From a bacterium (lineage in GTDB: Bacteria; Planctomycetota; Planctomycetia; Isosphaerales; Isosphaeraceae): DNA of 64,000 nt. Position 1 is the first letter of the stretch. Every line of letters starts with the position of its first letter. Shown here piece after piece: positions 41,832-50,539 of this stretch. The notes below the pieces were generated by a model. It did no database searches and was not told the DNA's origin. It saw only the letters and a program-made list of their open reading frames with translations. The DNA lies in the NCBI GenBank assembly GCA_016125085.1, contig WGMM01000008.1, positions 62,001 through 126,000 of the forward strand. Direction: 5' to 3'. Both the position numbers and the translations under genes were made by a program.

Positions 41832-43259
41832 TCAGCCGACTTCTTCACCGAAATGACGTAGCACCGCTTCGAATACGGAAGCCATTGGCGCGGCATCCGC
41901 TAAGAAAGGATCCCGGCCTGATCCGAGGAACACGGGGCGATCGACAGGATCGGCGGCGGCCAGCCCGTGACTGCCTCGAACCAGCGAGCCGTCCAGTGGT
42001 ATCACGTCAAACAGCGTCCGAAAGCCCAACTTCTTTCTCATAAGCTTGCGTATCATTCGCAACATCGGGAATCGCAGAGCCGGGTCGAAGAACAGCTCGC
42101 AGGCGTCATAACCCGGCTTGCGATGAATATCGACCGTCCGGGCGTAATCGGGGGCTTTCGCGTCGTCGAGCCAGAACGGATAGATGAAGTGGGCATCCGG
42201 CTCGGCCAGGGCGACGATCTCGCCTGAACGTGGGTGGTCAAGGCCGATCGCGGCCCGTTCCGGCCCGACATGCACACTTGCCACACCGGGCGTTCGAGCG
42301 ACCTTTTCGGCCACGGCCGGAATCAGTGCCGGATCTCTTACGACGACATGCGCCAGTTGATGGTCGACAACAGCGAATGCCTGGCTGCCGAGCGGATTGA
42401 ACACTTCGCCGAAGGGACCTTCGCGCGCATGGAGCCAGCCGGCCTGGCGAAGAACACGGTTCAAGGCAACGGGGCGAGATACGTCGCAGTGGCCATACTC
42501 GCTGACGACCCAGACATCGGCCCCAATGCGCCGGGCCGCATCCAGGATGGGCACAGCAGCGGCATCGAGTTCAGCTGTCAGCCGGGCCATGTCGCAACCG
42601 GAAGGGCCGTGCCGCTGCGGGGCATAGTCAAGGTGAGGCAAATAGACGAGCGACAAGTCCGGCACGTGTTCTTCAAGCACTCGAGCAGCGGCGAGGCTGA
42701 TCCATGTGGTGGCTGGCAGGCCGGCTTTCGGGCCCCAGAACGAAGGGAACGGAAACGGCCCGAGCACGGCTTCGAGATTCTCCGCGAGGCCGTCAGGCGT
42801 GCCGAGCACGCCGAATGCCTTATTGCCATCGGCGGCGTAATAGGGTTTTGGCGTGACCGAATATTCGACATCGGCCCCCTGATTGAACCACCAGAAAAGT
42901 TTGGCGGCACGGAATGGCTTGCCCCGGCTCTGGAACCGTGCCTTCAGTACGTCGTAAAATGTCGGAGCCTGCACGAGATCCCGGCTCTGCTGCCAGAAGC
43001 GCACTTCGCCAGTATCGCGAAAGTACCAGCCATTGCCGACGACGCCATGTTCCTGCGGCGATTTGCCAGTCAGCATCGTCGCCTGAGCTGTGCATGTCAC
43101 CGCGGGAAGGACTTCGGTCAGCACTTTGACGAAACCTTGCGTGGCCAGCCCCGCAAGGTTCGGTGCGTGGGGCAGCAGTCGTCGCGTCAACCCGACGGCG
43201 TTGACGATCACGAGCGGGCGATGGGAGTTTGCCGGTGGCGGTGTCGTTTCGGACGTCAT
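41832..43259 (-). CDS. Alkaline phosphatase superfamily phosphodiesterase / nucleotide pyrophosphatase-like
   Basis: A 475-residue metal-dependent hydrolase of the type I phosphodiesterase/nucleotide pyrophosphatase family. PLVIVNAVGLTRRLLPHAPNL replaces the usual VxxDGL at the N-terminus. VLPAVTCTAQATMLTGKSPQEHGVVGNGWYF contains the catalytic Thr region. Later ligands are PHLDYAPQRHG, WVVSEYGHCDVS and HGLAAADP. No signal peptide is apparent, so it seems cytoplasmic. I start it at 43259; two upstream in-frame Mets exist but overlap the divergent DUF309 gene. The exact substrate is unknown; such proteins are common in planctomycetes and often called alkaline phosphatase family. Confidence 0.86.
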   Translation of the reverse strand: MTSETTPPPANSHRPLVIVNAVGLTRRLLPHAPNLAGLATQGFVKVLTEVLPAVTCTAQATMLTGKSPQEHGVVGNGWYFRDTGEVRFWQQSRDLVQAPTFYDVLKARFQSRGKPFRAAKLFWWFNQGADVEYSVTPKPYYAADGNKAFGVLGTPDGLAENLEAVLGPFPFPSFWGPKAGLPATTWISLAAARVLEEHVPDLSLVYLPHLDYAPQRHGPSGCDMARLTAELDAAAVPILDAARRIGADVWVVSEYGHCDVSRPVALNRVLRQAGWLHAREGPFGEVFNPLGSQAFAVVDHQLAHVVVRDPALIPAVAEKVARTPGVASVHVGPERAAIGLDHPRSGEIVALAEPDAHFIYPFWLDDAKAPDYARTVDIHRKPGYDACELFFDPALRFPMLRMIRKLMRKKLGFRTLFDVIPLDGSLVRGSHGLAAADPVDRPVFLGSGRDPFLADAAPMASVFEAVLRHFGEEVG

Positions 43260-43315
43260 CTTGGGATCGAATTCCGAACAAGTAGCGAAGAGAGCGAGAT
43301 TCGGGGACGAAACCG

Positions 43316-43822
43316 GTGCGATTCCCTCCATATACTTACGTTCCAGGCGGGCCATGGCCGCATCCGAAATCCCATCCCCAGGGGCATGCTCATCATACCC
43401 CGGAATACACCGTGCCGCCCATCGATCCGGATCACTGGCAGGAAAGCGAGACTTATCAGCAAGCGAATCGGCTGTTCGACGCAGGCTATTACTGGGAAGC
43501 CCACGAAGCCTGGGAACGGTTGTGGCATGCGTCGCACAGGACCGGACCAGTGGCCAGAATGCTCAAGGGCCTGATCAAGCTGGCGGCGGCAGGCGTCAAA
43601 ATTCGTGAGCTTCGTCCCGCAGGAGCCTCGACGCATGCAGGTCGCGCCCAGATCATTTTTCAGGAACTTTGTCATGAACTCGGGCCGAATTTTCTTGGAC
43701 AGGACCTCGAAAGCCTGGTCGCATTCGCGGAACGCACAAAAATTTCACCCGCTTTATTAAGCCACGAAACAATTTCGAAGCATGTGTTCGTCGTTTTCGA
43801 CATCGTTCTGGACCGAGGCTGA
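43316..43822 (+). CDS. DUF309 family protein
   Basis: A 168-residue member of DUF309, a small helical family of unknown role. The GTG start is supported by the conserved opening RFPPYTYVPGGPWPHP. The core motif is NRLFDAGYYWEAHEAWERLWHA, with LLKGLIKLAAAG-type sequence following (here RMLKGLIKLAAAGVKI). It is divergent from the phosphodiesterase gene with little intergenic space, so the two promoters must overlap. No neighbour explains its function. Confidence 0.85.
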   Translation: MRFPPYTYVPGGPWPHPKSHPQGHAHHTPEYTVPPIDPDHWQESETYQQANRLFDAGYYWEAHEAWERLWHASHRTGPVARMLKGLIKLAAAGVKIRELRPAGASTHAGRAQIIFQELCHELGPNFLGQDLESLVAFAERTKISPALLSHETISKHVFVVFDIVLDRG

Positions 43823-44049
43823 ACTTTCTGTCTTGAGGCTCATTGCGCTGAAATCGGCGAATCTCGACGAAGATCTCCGCAAATTCGCCAATCATGGCGA
43901 AACCGAAATGGATTCGAAAAAATCGGAAGCTCGAGAAGATTTGGTGAGTTGTCCGTATCAGGAAAACTGATAGAATAGAAGTGCCTCTGACTGCACGCAT
44001 CCCCCCTCTCCCAAAATCCCGATCGCGGTCCCGAGGGAACATCGTACCC

Positions 44050-44508
44050 ATGTCCGCAGCACAATTGACGCGCAGCGTTCACCAGGTGGTTCGCCGCAAG
44101 CTTGACGTCCATAAATGGCTGGAGAGCGAAAAAGCGGGCATGGACCTCGGCGAGCAGGCCATTCGGGATTGGGTACAGCATTATTGGGACAGGTTCCTGC
44201 GTGACTGCTGGCTGGAACACATTCTTGGCAAGGTGTTATGGACTGAGTTAGGCAAAGAGAATTTTGGCATCTGCCAGCAACAGTTCGAGGAAGACCCGCT
44301 GGCCGAAGAGATCGTGGAACTCTTCAAAAAGGGCGGCAACGAGGGCGAAAACCTTGGCATCATCATGCTTGCCCAGGACCTCGGATGGCCCATGGAACAC
44401 GTCTTCGACATCCTTCACACGATCGACATCAATAGCTATCGCATGGTACGCCAGGTTCAGGAGCGAGTGATCCACGAGTACGCCCTGTCTCGCCCCGGCC
44501 TGAACTGA
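44050..44508 (+). CDS. Conserved hypothetical protein, helical and acidic
   Basis: A 152-residue protein starting at an ATG with GAGGGAA upstream. The first 50 residues (TRSVHQVVRRKLDVHKWLESEK) are basic. The middle is rich in aromatic and acidic residues (IRDWVQHYWDRFLRDCWLEHILGK), and FEEDPLAEEIVELFKKGGNEGENL is acidic. There is no membrane segment. The sequence has the even, conserved look of a structural protein, and I have the impression of close planctomycete relatives, but no function is known to me. It ends with LSRPGLN and is followed by a convergent pepA gene. Confidence 0.72.
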   Translation: MSAAQLTRSVHQVVRRKLDVHKWLESEKAGMDLGEQAIRDWVQHYWDRFLRDCWLEHILGKVLWTELGKENFGICQQQFEEDPLAEEIVELFKKGGNEGENLGIIMLAQDLGWPMEHVFDILHTIDINSYRMVRQVQERVIHEYALSRPGLN

Positions 44509-44519
44509 ATCGATTCCGA

Positions 44520-44537
44520 GTCAGGGTTTTACCTGAC
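44520..44537. repeat. Short hairpin between convergent genes
   Basis: GTCAGG (44520-44525) and CCTGAC (44532-44537) around GTTTTA. It lies just past the stop of the 152-residue gene and 60 bases before the pepA stop. A second, GC-rich inverted repeat (44541-44570) follows. There is no T tract, so termination is uncertain. Confidence 0.4.
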
Positions 44538-44596
44538 GTGCGGGTTTCGGAAGGAACCGTCCCCGACCCGGAAATTCGACCTTTTCGTCTTCAGGA

Positions 44597-46069
44597 TTAT
44601 CTCGCAAGCCATTTCACGAGAGTAGCGACGTAGCAGCCGGTGCCTCCGGCGTCACGTGTCGCGGAATCGGCGTCCGAAAAGCTCGGGCCGGCGATATCCA
44701 GATGCGCCCAGGGCGTTTCGCCTACGAAATGTTCGAGAAACTTGGCGGCCGTAATCGCACCGCCCCAGCGCGACCCTACGTTTTTCAGGTCGGAGACTGA
44801 GCTTTTGAGCTGTTCCTTGAAGTCGGCATCGATCGGCAATCGCCAGAGCCGTTCACCCGCGAGACCCGCATGATCGGCAAGCGAAGCGGCCAGGGTGTCG
44901 TCGTTCGAAAACAGCCCGGCGATACGAGTGCCGAGTGCCACCATGCAGGCGCCAGTGAGCGTCGCCAGATTCACGATTGCCTTCGGCTTGCGCTCCACGG
45001 CATACGCGAGAGCGTCCGCCAGGATCAGTCTTCCTTCGGCATCCGTGTTGAGGATTTCGACGGTCGTTCCGTCGCGCATGGTCAGTACGTCGCCGAGTTT
45101 TGTGGCGAGCCCGCCGGTCATGTTCTCGGTCATGGGAAGGTAGCCCGTGACGTTCACCGGGGCCTTGAGTTCCGCCAATGTCGCGAGCGTGGCCAGGACG
45201 ACGGCCGCTCCGGTCATGTCGCTCTTCATGTCTTCCATGGAGGTCGATGGCTTGAGCGAGAGGCCGCCGGAATCGAACGTCACGCCTTTACCGACCAGTG
45301 CGATATGCGAATCGTCGGCCGGTGCGCCTCGCCAGGTCAGAATGACGAAACGAGGCGGCCGTTCGGAACCTGCGGCCACGCCGAGAAGTCCGCCGAAGCG
45401 TTCCTCGACGATCTTCTTTTCGTCCCAGACTTCGACTTCGCAACCGGCAAGTCTGCCGATGTTCTCGGCGATTCTGGCAAATCGATCGGGATATTTTTCG
45501 TCGGGGGTCGTATTTCCCAGCGTTCGGGCCACGTTCACATAATGCCCGACCCGTTCGGCATGACGCAGGCTGGCGTCATTCAGTTTCCCGAGCGGGTCGA
45601 CGAAGCGAATTTCTTCGAAGGCGTGCCGAGTGGGTTCTTTCTTCCTCAGCCCTGGGCCGACGGTGCCGACGATCCAGCCACGGACGAGAGCTTCCGGGTC
45701 GGCATGATCAGGAACGACAACATGCACGCTTCGGCCTGGCTTGGCGGCCAGACGCTTCGAAGCCGCGGTTGCAGCCTCATAAGACTCCCGGGGGCCGATT
45801 TTCGCAGGATCGCCAAGACCGTAGAAGAGTACTGCGGGCAAGGCGGCATCAGCGGGCGGATAGACGGCGAGTGATTCCCCGACGCCCGTCGGCGCATCGT
45901 CCCACGGCGGCAGCAGTGAGCGGACAGAATCGATCCCTGCGGCTTTGCCGAGGCTTGTTTCTGCGTCTTTGGCTTTCGTCAGACCTATTGCGACCCATTG
46001 CACGGATTTGTCATGACATTCCGATGAAGGGGACGGAAAACGGACTTCGGAAACGCGGGAAATGTTCAT
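44597..46069 (-). CDS. pepA: Cytosol aminopeptidase (M17 leucyl aminopeptidase)
   Basis: Dinuclear-metal aminopeptidase of 490 residues that removes N-terminal amino acids and is hexameric in the family. Start at 46069, giving a normal-length N-terminal domain; upstream in-frame residues look unstructured. The catalytic domain carries LVGKGVTFDSGGLSLKPSTSMEDMKSDM (Lys and Asp metal ligands), VNVTGYLPMTENMTGG and the signature NTDAEGRLILADAL. The C-terminal WAHLDIAGPSF and GGTGCYVATLVKWL are typical. The PEGA lipoprotein gene is divergent from it. Confidence 0.93.
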   Translation of the reverse strand: MNISRVSEVRFPSPSSECHDKSVQWVAIGLTKAKDAETSLGKAAGIDSVRSLLPPWDDAPTGVGESLAVYPPADAALPAVLFYGLGDPAKIGPRESYEAATAASKRLAAKPGRSVHVVVPDHADPEALVRGWIVGTVGPGLRKKEPTRHAFEEIRFVDPLGKLNDASLRHAERVGHYVNVARTLGNTTPDEKYPDRFARIAENIGRLAGCEVEVWDEKKIVEERFGGLLGVAAGSERPPRFVILTWRGAPADDSHIALVGKGVTFDSGGLSLKPSTSMEDMKSDMTGAAVVLATLATLAELKAPVNVTGYLPMTENMTGGLATKLGDVLTMRDGTTVEILNTDAEGRLILADALAYAVERKPKAIVNLATLTGACMVALGTRIAGLFSNDDTLAASLADHAGLAGERLWRLPIDADFKEQLKSSVSDLKNVGSRWGGAITAAKFLEHFVGETPWAHLDIAGPSFSDADSATRDAGGTGCYVATLVKWLAR

Positions 46070-46306
46070 GGTCAGCAGGATTCTTCCGTGGATCGTACAA
46101 GTTCGACCTTCAGCTTGCCACCTGGCATCACGAAGATGCCAAATCGGCCAGAATCGCGCCAAGGGAATTTCCTTGAAAGTGCTCTTTTCGAATTCCTCTG
46201 AATGGGATAATTTTCGGAGTTGCGAGGAAATTCCGCCGAATTCCGGGGCAAGGAGCGACGGAAAACGGCCTTCCGGAATTTCCCGAACAGGCATGGATGC
46301 CGCGTG

Positions 46307-46780
46307 ATGACGACAGAATTCCTGAAGCTCAGACGAATCCGGGCGATATGGCTCCTGTTGGGGCTATCGGCCCTTGCGGGCGGATGCGTCGAGCGCCGGT
46401 ACACCGTGCGAACCAATCCGCCAGGGGCACTCGTCTACGCCAACGGCGAAGAGATCGGCAAAACGCCGGTTTCACGAAGTTTCACGTATTACGGCGACCG
46501 CGAGTTCACTCTGGTGCAGGACGGATTCGAAACGCAAAGGGTCGTCACGCCGATCAAGGCACCATGGTACGACAACCTGTTCACCGAGTTTTTCTCGGAG
46601 AACCTGATTCCCTGGACGATTCGGGACGAGCGGGAGCTGGTGTTCGACATGCAGCCCGTCCAGAACGAGCAGACCGGAGATCTATTGGGCCGCGCCGAAG
46701 CCTTGAGGGCGGAAGGCCAGGCCGGGCCTGAGGCCGTGCCCGAAGGCCGGCGAGGGCTGTTCGGGTGGTTCAGGCGATGA
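46307..46780 (+). CDS. PEGA domain lipoprotein
   Basis: A 157-residue predicted lipoprotein. Hydrophobic RAIWLLLGLSALAGGC supplies a signal peptide with a lipobox (LAGGC). The mature part has a PEGA domain: VRTNPPGALVYANGEEIGKTPVSRSF, a common surface/S-layer-associated beta unit. It is followed by YYGDREFTLVQDGFETQ. The 35 C-terminal residues are charged. An ATG at 46307 was chosen because the signal sequence begins there. Outer-membrane or periplasmic attachment is predicted; a partner is not known. Confidence 0.85.
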   Translation: MTTEFLKLRRIRAIWLLLGLSALAGGCVERRYTVRTNPPGALVYANGEEIGKTPVSRSFTYYGDREFTLVQDGFETQRVVTPIKAPWYDNLFTEFFSENLIPWTIRDERELVFDMQPVQNEQTGDLLGRAEALRAEGQAGPEAVPEGRRGLFGWFRR

Positions 46781-46791
46781 CCGGCCGATAA

Positions 46792-46808
46792 GGCCGAACG
46801 GTTCGGCC
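46792..46808. repeat. GC-rich near-perfect palindrome
   Basis: GGCCGAAC and GTTCGGCC face each other around a single G (46792-46808), nested in a slightly larger CCGGCCGA/TCGGCCGG pairing from 46781 to 46810. It lies between the PEGA gene and the carbon-nitrogen hydrolase gene and lacks a T tract. Confidence 0.5.
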
Positions 46809-46861
46809 GGACGCGTCAAAGCCGTACGTAACGCGGATTTCGGAAGACAGGCACACCGACG

Positions 46862-47716
46862 ATGCGAATTCTGGCCGCCGCCGTTCAAATGCCTTCTGTC
46901 CTGGGTTCGCCGGCGACCAATCTGGAACGAGCCGACGCCTTTCTTCGAACGGCGGCGGAACAAGGGGCTGAACTGATCGTTCTCCCTGAGCTGTTCTGCT
47001 GCGGATACGGGTTCGGAACCGATTACGGCAGATTGGCCGGCACTGCCGATGACGACGTCGTCGGATATCTGACGGAACGCGCCAGGAAATGGAAGGCCGG
47101 GATCGCCGCCGGTGTCGCGATGTGGCATTCCGGCGAAGTCTACAACGCAATCTGCTTCGCTCTGCCGGACGGCAGCGTGCATTACTATTCCAAACGTAAA
47201 CTCGTCTTCTGGGAACCGTTCGTATTCCGCCATGGCAAGCGAGAAGCGATCGTCGAAACACCCTGGGGCCGCGTCGGGCTGGCGATCTGTGCCGACATGA
47301 TCTATTCCTCTACCTGGCGGGGATATCGCAACCGCATCGACCTGGCGGTTGTTTCATCCGCCTGGCCGGAATTCGCATGCAGCCGGCGGGGCCGACCGAA
47401 CTGGCTGCTCGGACGCCTGGGGCCCCTTTGCCAGGAACTGCCCCGACGTATCTCGGCCGACCTCGATGTGCCTGTGATCTTCAGCAACCAATGCGGGCTC
47501 ACACGAACACGAGTGCCACTCATGAACGCCTGGTTCGAGGACCGTTTCGCAGGCTCGAGCGCAGTCGTGGATCTTCAGGCTGGAACCGATGCCAGGGCTG
47601 GTCTGGACGAAGCCCTGGTCCTTGGAGAGATCTGCGTACGAAAATCGGCGAAAACCATGTCCCTGCGAGCGATCGAAACATGCCCTTCTACATCCGTCTT
47701 GGGCCGCACGGCCTGA
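46862..47716 (+). CDS. Carbon-nitrogen hydrolase (nitrilase superfamily)
   Basis: A 284-residue amidase/nitrilase-type enzyme. The catalytic triad is visible: Glu in ELIVLPELFCCGYGF, Lys in HYYSKRKLVFWEP, and Cys in VGLAICADMIYSS. Substrate could be an amide, nitrile or carbamoyl-amine; C-terminal features do not decide. The start ATG follows an AGACAGGCACACCGACG stretch with a weak ribosome binding site. A short open frame begins before its end (47680). Confidence 0.88.
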   Translation: MRILAAAVQMPSVLGSPATNLERADAFLRTAAEQGAELIVLPELFCCGYGFGTDYGRLAGTADDDVVGYLTERARKWKAGIAAGVAMWHSGEVYNAICFALPDGSVHYYSKRKLVFWEPFVFRHGKREAIVETPWGRVGLAICADMIYSSTWRGYRNRIDLAVVSSAWPEFACSRRGRPNWLLGRLGPLCQELPRRISADLDVPVIFSNQCGLTRTRVPLMNAWFEDRFAGSSAVVDLQAGTDARAGLDEALVLGEICVRKSAKTMSLRAIETCPSTSVLGRTA

Positions 47717-47955
47717 TCATCTTCATCGGCGCGATTCTGCACACGCGTCTCGGCCGGGCGATCTATCGGCGGCGGCGGCGGCGATACGCCGGCCAGCGAA
47801 TGTCGATTGCTTCGAACGCTCGAGCGTGGAGGGCGGACGCTCCGGAAAACTTGACGCCGGAACCGGTATTTGTCCAAATAGTCAGAAGTTCGGCCCGCGA
47901 AGCGACGGATTCCGAACCTGCGAGGACATCGAGTTTCCATCGAGAGTCCGCCTGA
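47680..47955 (+). CDS. Possible small Arg-rich protein
   Basis: A 91-residue open frame overlapping the end of the hydrolase gene by 37 bases. It starts MPFYIRLGPHGLIIFIGAILH, a hydrophobic stretch, then RAIYRRRRRRYAGQR, a basic patch, and then ordinary soluble sequence. The hydrophobic-plus-Arg layout fits a small membrane-anchored protein, but codon shadows can look like this. No ribosome binding site stands out. Treat as doubtful. Confidence 0.3.
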   Translation: MPFYIRLGPHGLIIFIGAILHTRLGRAIYRRRRRRYAGQRMSIASNARAWRADAPENLTPEPVFVQIVRSSAREATDSEPARTSSFHRESA

Positions 47956-47991
47956 GCAGCCCCGTGTATCGCTTCCGAGAATAGCCAGACT

Positions 47992-50010
47992 ATGTGCGGA
48001 ATCGCCGGAGCCCTGGATCTCAACGGACAACGTGAATTCCCCCGGGACGTGCTCGCCGAAATGACCGGGGCGATCGCACACCGGGGCCCGGACGAAGAAG
48101 GCTTCCACTTCGAGCCAGGTGTCGCTCTGGGCGCTCGCAGGCTGGCGATTGTCGATCTCGCCGGCGGAAGCCAGCCCCTTTGCAACGAAACAGGCGAGAT
48201 CTGGGTCGCTTTCAACGGCGAACTTTTCGATTATCCGGAACTTCAGCGCGACCTGACCACTCGCGGCCATCGCCTGAAAACCCGTTGCGACACCGAATGC
48301 TGGGTGCACCTCTACGAGGATCACGGCCCGGCCATGCTGGAACGGGCCCGCGGGCAATTCGCCGTAAGCTTGTGGGACAGGACTTCGAGAACGCTGATCC
48401 TGGGCCGCGACCGACCGGGAATCGTGCCGCTTTACTACACGGAAGTCAACGGCTGGCTGCTCTGGGCGTCCGAAATCAAGGCCCTGTTGCGCAGCGGCAT
48501 GGTCCATGCACGAATGGATCCCAAGGGAATCGACCATCTCTTTTCGTTCTTCTGCACGGGCACGACACGCACCTTTTTCGAAGGGATCAAGTCTCTGCCG
48601 CCCGGGCACTTCATCAAAGTGGTCAACGGCAAGCTGTCCATTCACCGTTACTGGGATCTCAACTTCCCTGCCGCTGGCGAAGAGCGTCGGGCGGCGAACC
48701 CGGCGGAACTCGTCGACGAACTCGAAGAAAAGCTCCAGCGGGCCGTGCAGAAACGGCTCCGGGGCGATGTGCCGGTCGTCAGCTACATCTCGGGCGGGCT
48801 TGATTCGACGGTCGTCCTCGGCCTGACGAAGCATGTCCGCGGTAAAGCCGTGCCTTCGTTCACGATCGGCTTCGACAAGGCCGGGCCCGACGAACGATCG
48901 GCCGCCACCGAAAGTGCCGCGGCCCTGGGCTCGGACCTGACGACCCTCACTCTGAACCGTCGCGATCTGGCCGACGCCTTTCCAGAACTGATCGTAGCCT
49001 CCGAAGGGCCGGTGCTCGACACCAGTTGCGCCGCCCTGATGCGCCTGGCCAAAACAGTTTGCTCCCAGGGATATAAGGTGACTCTTACCGGCGAAGGGGC
49101 CGACGAGGCCATGGCCGGCTACATGTGGTATCGCACACAAAAGTTGCGTGACATGGTCAACTCCTTCGCCCCGGGCCGGAGCATGACTCAGGCCATGCGC
49201 TGGCTGGCACTCAAAGCTATCGGCGGCCGCCATGCCGAAAATGACGGCCTGGAGCTTCGCCCCGGCGTGCGACCCGCCCAGCAGGACATGTTCGAGTTCA
49301 TCCGCCTGAGCCGCCCGCACCTTTATTCTCCGGAACTCAAAAGCCGCCTGATCGGCCATTCCGCCTATTCCGACCTCGACTTCGATCACCCACGGCTCAA
49401 AAGCTGGCACCCGCTCAATCAGTCGCTTTACCTGGGCTATAAGGCCATGCTCGCGGGCCTTCTGATGGTGCCCAAGGGCGACCGTATCGCCATGCACAAT
49501 TCGATCGAAGCCCGATATCCGTTTCTGGATGAGGACGTCATCGAGTTCTGTGCGTCGATCGCTCCGGAATACAAGATCAAGGGTCGCACCGAAAAATGGC
49601 TGCTTCGTCAGGTGGCCGCCAAAACGCTGCCTCCACGCCTGGCCCGCAGGCCGAAGACGATGTTCCGGGCCTCACTTTCAGGCACCTTCCTGGGCCCGGA
49701 GCGACCGCCATGGGTCGACCAATTGATTTCACCGGAATCGCTCCGCCGCGCCGGCTGGTTTGACCCAGCCGCCGTCGCCGCCGAAGTGCGCAAGCAGACT
49801 TCGATGCCACGCCTCACGGCCAAGCGTTTCGTGTTTGACGTCGCCCTGACGTGCGTCGTCACCACCCAGCTTTTCCATCACCTGTATCTTGGCGGCGGCC
49901 TGTGCGACCTGCCCCAGTGGGATGACGCCTCGTTCGCCGGCAATACGCAGCCATCGACCAAGTACCGCGTGCGTGAGGCGACTGACGTGGTCGAGGTCAT
50001 CGACGCATGA
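47992..50010 (+). CDS. asnB: Asparagine synthase (glutamine-hydrolysing)
   Basis: Two-domain enzyme of 672 residues that transfers glutamine amide nitrogen to aspartate, or to another acid in exopolysaccharide-type paralogues. [10 protein letters not shown] gives the nucleophile Cys2. The glutaminase domain contains [23 protein letters not shown] and [11 protein letters not shown]. The synthetase domain has the PPi loop [15 protein letters not shown] near 265 and [18 protein letters not shown]. It ends with ATGA overlapping dtd. The length exceeds E. coli AsnB (554) mainly through C-terminal helices. Confidence 0.93.
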   Translation: MCGIAGALDLNGQREFPRDVLAEMTGAIAHRGPDEEGFHFEPGVALGARRLAIVDLAGGSQPLCNETGEIWVAFNGELFDYPELQRDLTTRGHRLKTRCDTECWVHLYEDHGPAMLERARGQFAVSLWDRTSRTLILGRDRPGIVPLYYTEVNGWLLWASEIKALLRSGMVHARMDPKGIDHLFSFFCTGTTRTFFEGIKSLPPGHFIKVVNGKLSIHRYWDLNFPAAGEERRAANPAELVDELEEKLQRAVQKRLRGDVPVVSYISGGLDSTVVLGLTKHVRGKAVPSFTIGFDKAGPDERSAATESAAALGSDLTTLTLNRRDLADAFPELIVASEGPVLDTSCAALMRLAKTVCSQGYKVTLTGEGADEAMAGYMWYRTQKLRDMVNSFAPGRSMTQAMRWLALKAIGGRHAENDGLELRPGVRPAQQDMFEFIRLSRPHLYSPELKSRLIGHSAYSDLDFDHPRLKSWHPLNQSLYLGYKAMLAGLLMVPKGDRIAMHNSIEARYPFLDEDVIEFCASIAPEYKIKGRTEKWLLRQVAAKTLPPRLARRPKTMFRASLSGTFLGPERPPWVDQLISPESLRRAGWFDPAAVAAEVRKQTSMPRLTAKRFVFDVALTCVVTTQLFHHLYLGGGLCDLPQWDDASFAGNTQPSTKYRVREATDVVEVIDA

Positions 50011-50465
50011 TCGCCCTCGTCCAGAGAGTCTCCGAAGCGTCAGTCACCGTGAGCGGCCGCGTGATCGGCGAAATCCGCCACGGCTGGCTCGTGCTGCTGG
50101 GAGTCGGCAAGAACGACACCGAAGCCCACGCCCGCTGGCTGGCTGACCGGGTCGTCGGCCTGCGTGCTTTCGCGGACGAAGCCGGCAAAATGAACCTGAG
50201 CGTAAAAGACGTGAACGGCTCGGCCCTGGTCGTGAGCCAGTTTACGCTGATGGCCGATTGCCAGAGCGGCCGTCGCCCCAGCTTCACCCCCGCCGCCCCC
50301 CCTGCCGAGGCCGAAAGGTTATACGAGTTCTTCACAGCACAGATCAGGGCGATGGGCATCCCCACGCAAACCGGCGAATTCGGGGCCGATATGGATGTCG
50401 CGCTCGTGAACGACGGCCCGGTGACGTTCTGGCTCGACTCGACCACGGCGAAACTGCCGGGCTGA
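50007..50465 (+). CDS. dtd: D-aminoacyl-tRNA deacylase
   Basis: Homodimeric editing enzyme of 152 residues, hydrolysing D-aminoacyl-tRNA. Key family motifs are visible: [15 protein letters not shown] at the start, [20 protein letters not shown] (catalytic Thr in SQFTL), and [12 protein letters not shown] (the NxGPVT motif). Length matches the family. Its ATG overlaps the asnB stop, so it is translated from the asnB transcript. Confidence 0.95.
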   Translation: MIALVQRVSEASVTVSGRVIGEIRHGWLVLLGVGKNDTEAHARWLADRVVGLRAFADEAGKMNLSVKDVNGSALVVSQFTLMADCQSGRRPSFTPAAPPAEAERLYEFFTAQIRAMGIPTQTGEFGADMDVALVNDGPVTFWLDSTTAKLPG

Positions 50466-50539
50466 ATGGCGAACGAAGGTCCCGAACCCGCCGATTCGGA
50501 GTCAGCCGGGTGCCAGTTGCCGACGTGACGAAGGCTGGA

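Noticed and set aside
47575..49497. 640-codon frame antisense to asnB
   Set aside because: AsnB is unambiguous, and the opposite frame has no signal, start site or motif.
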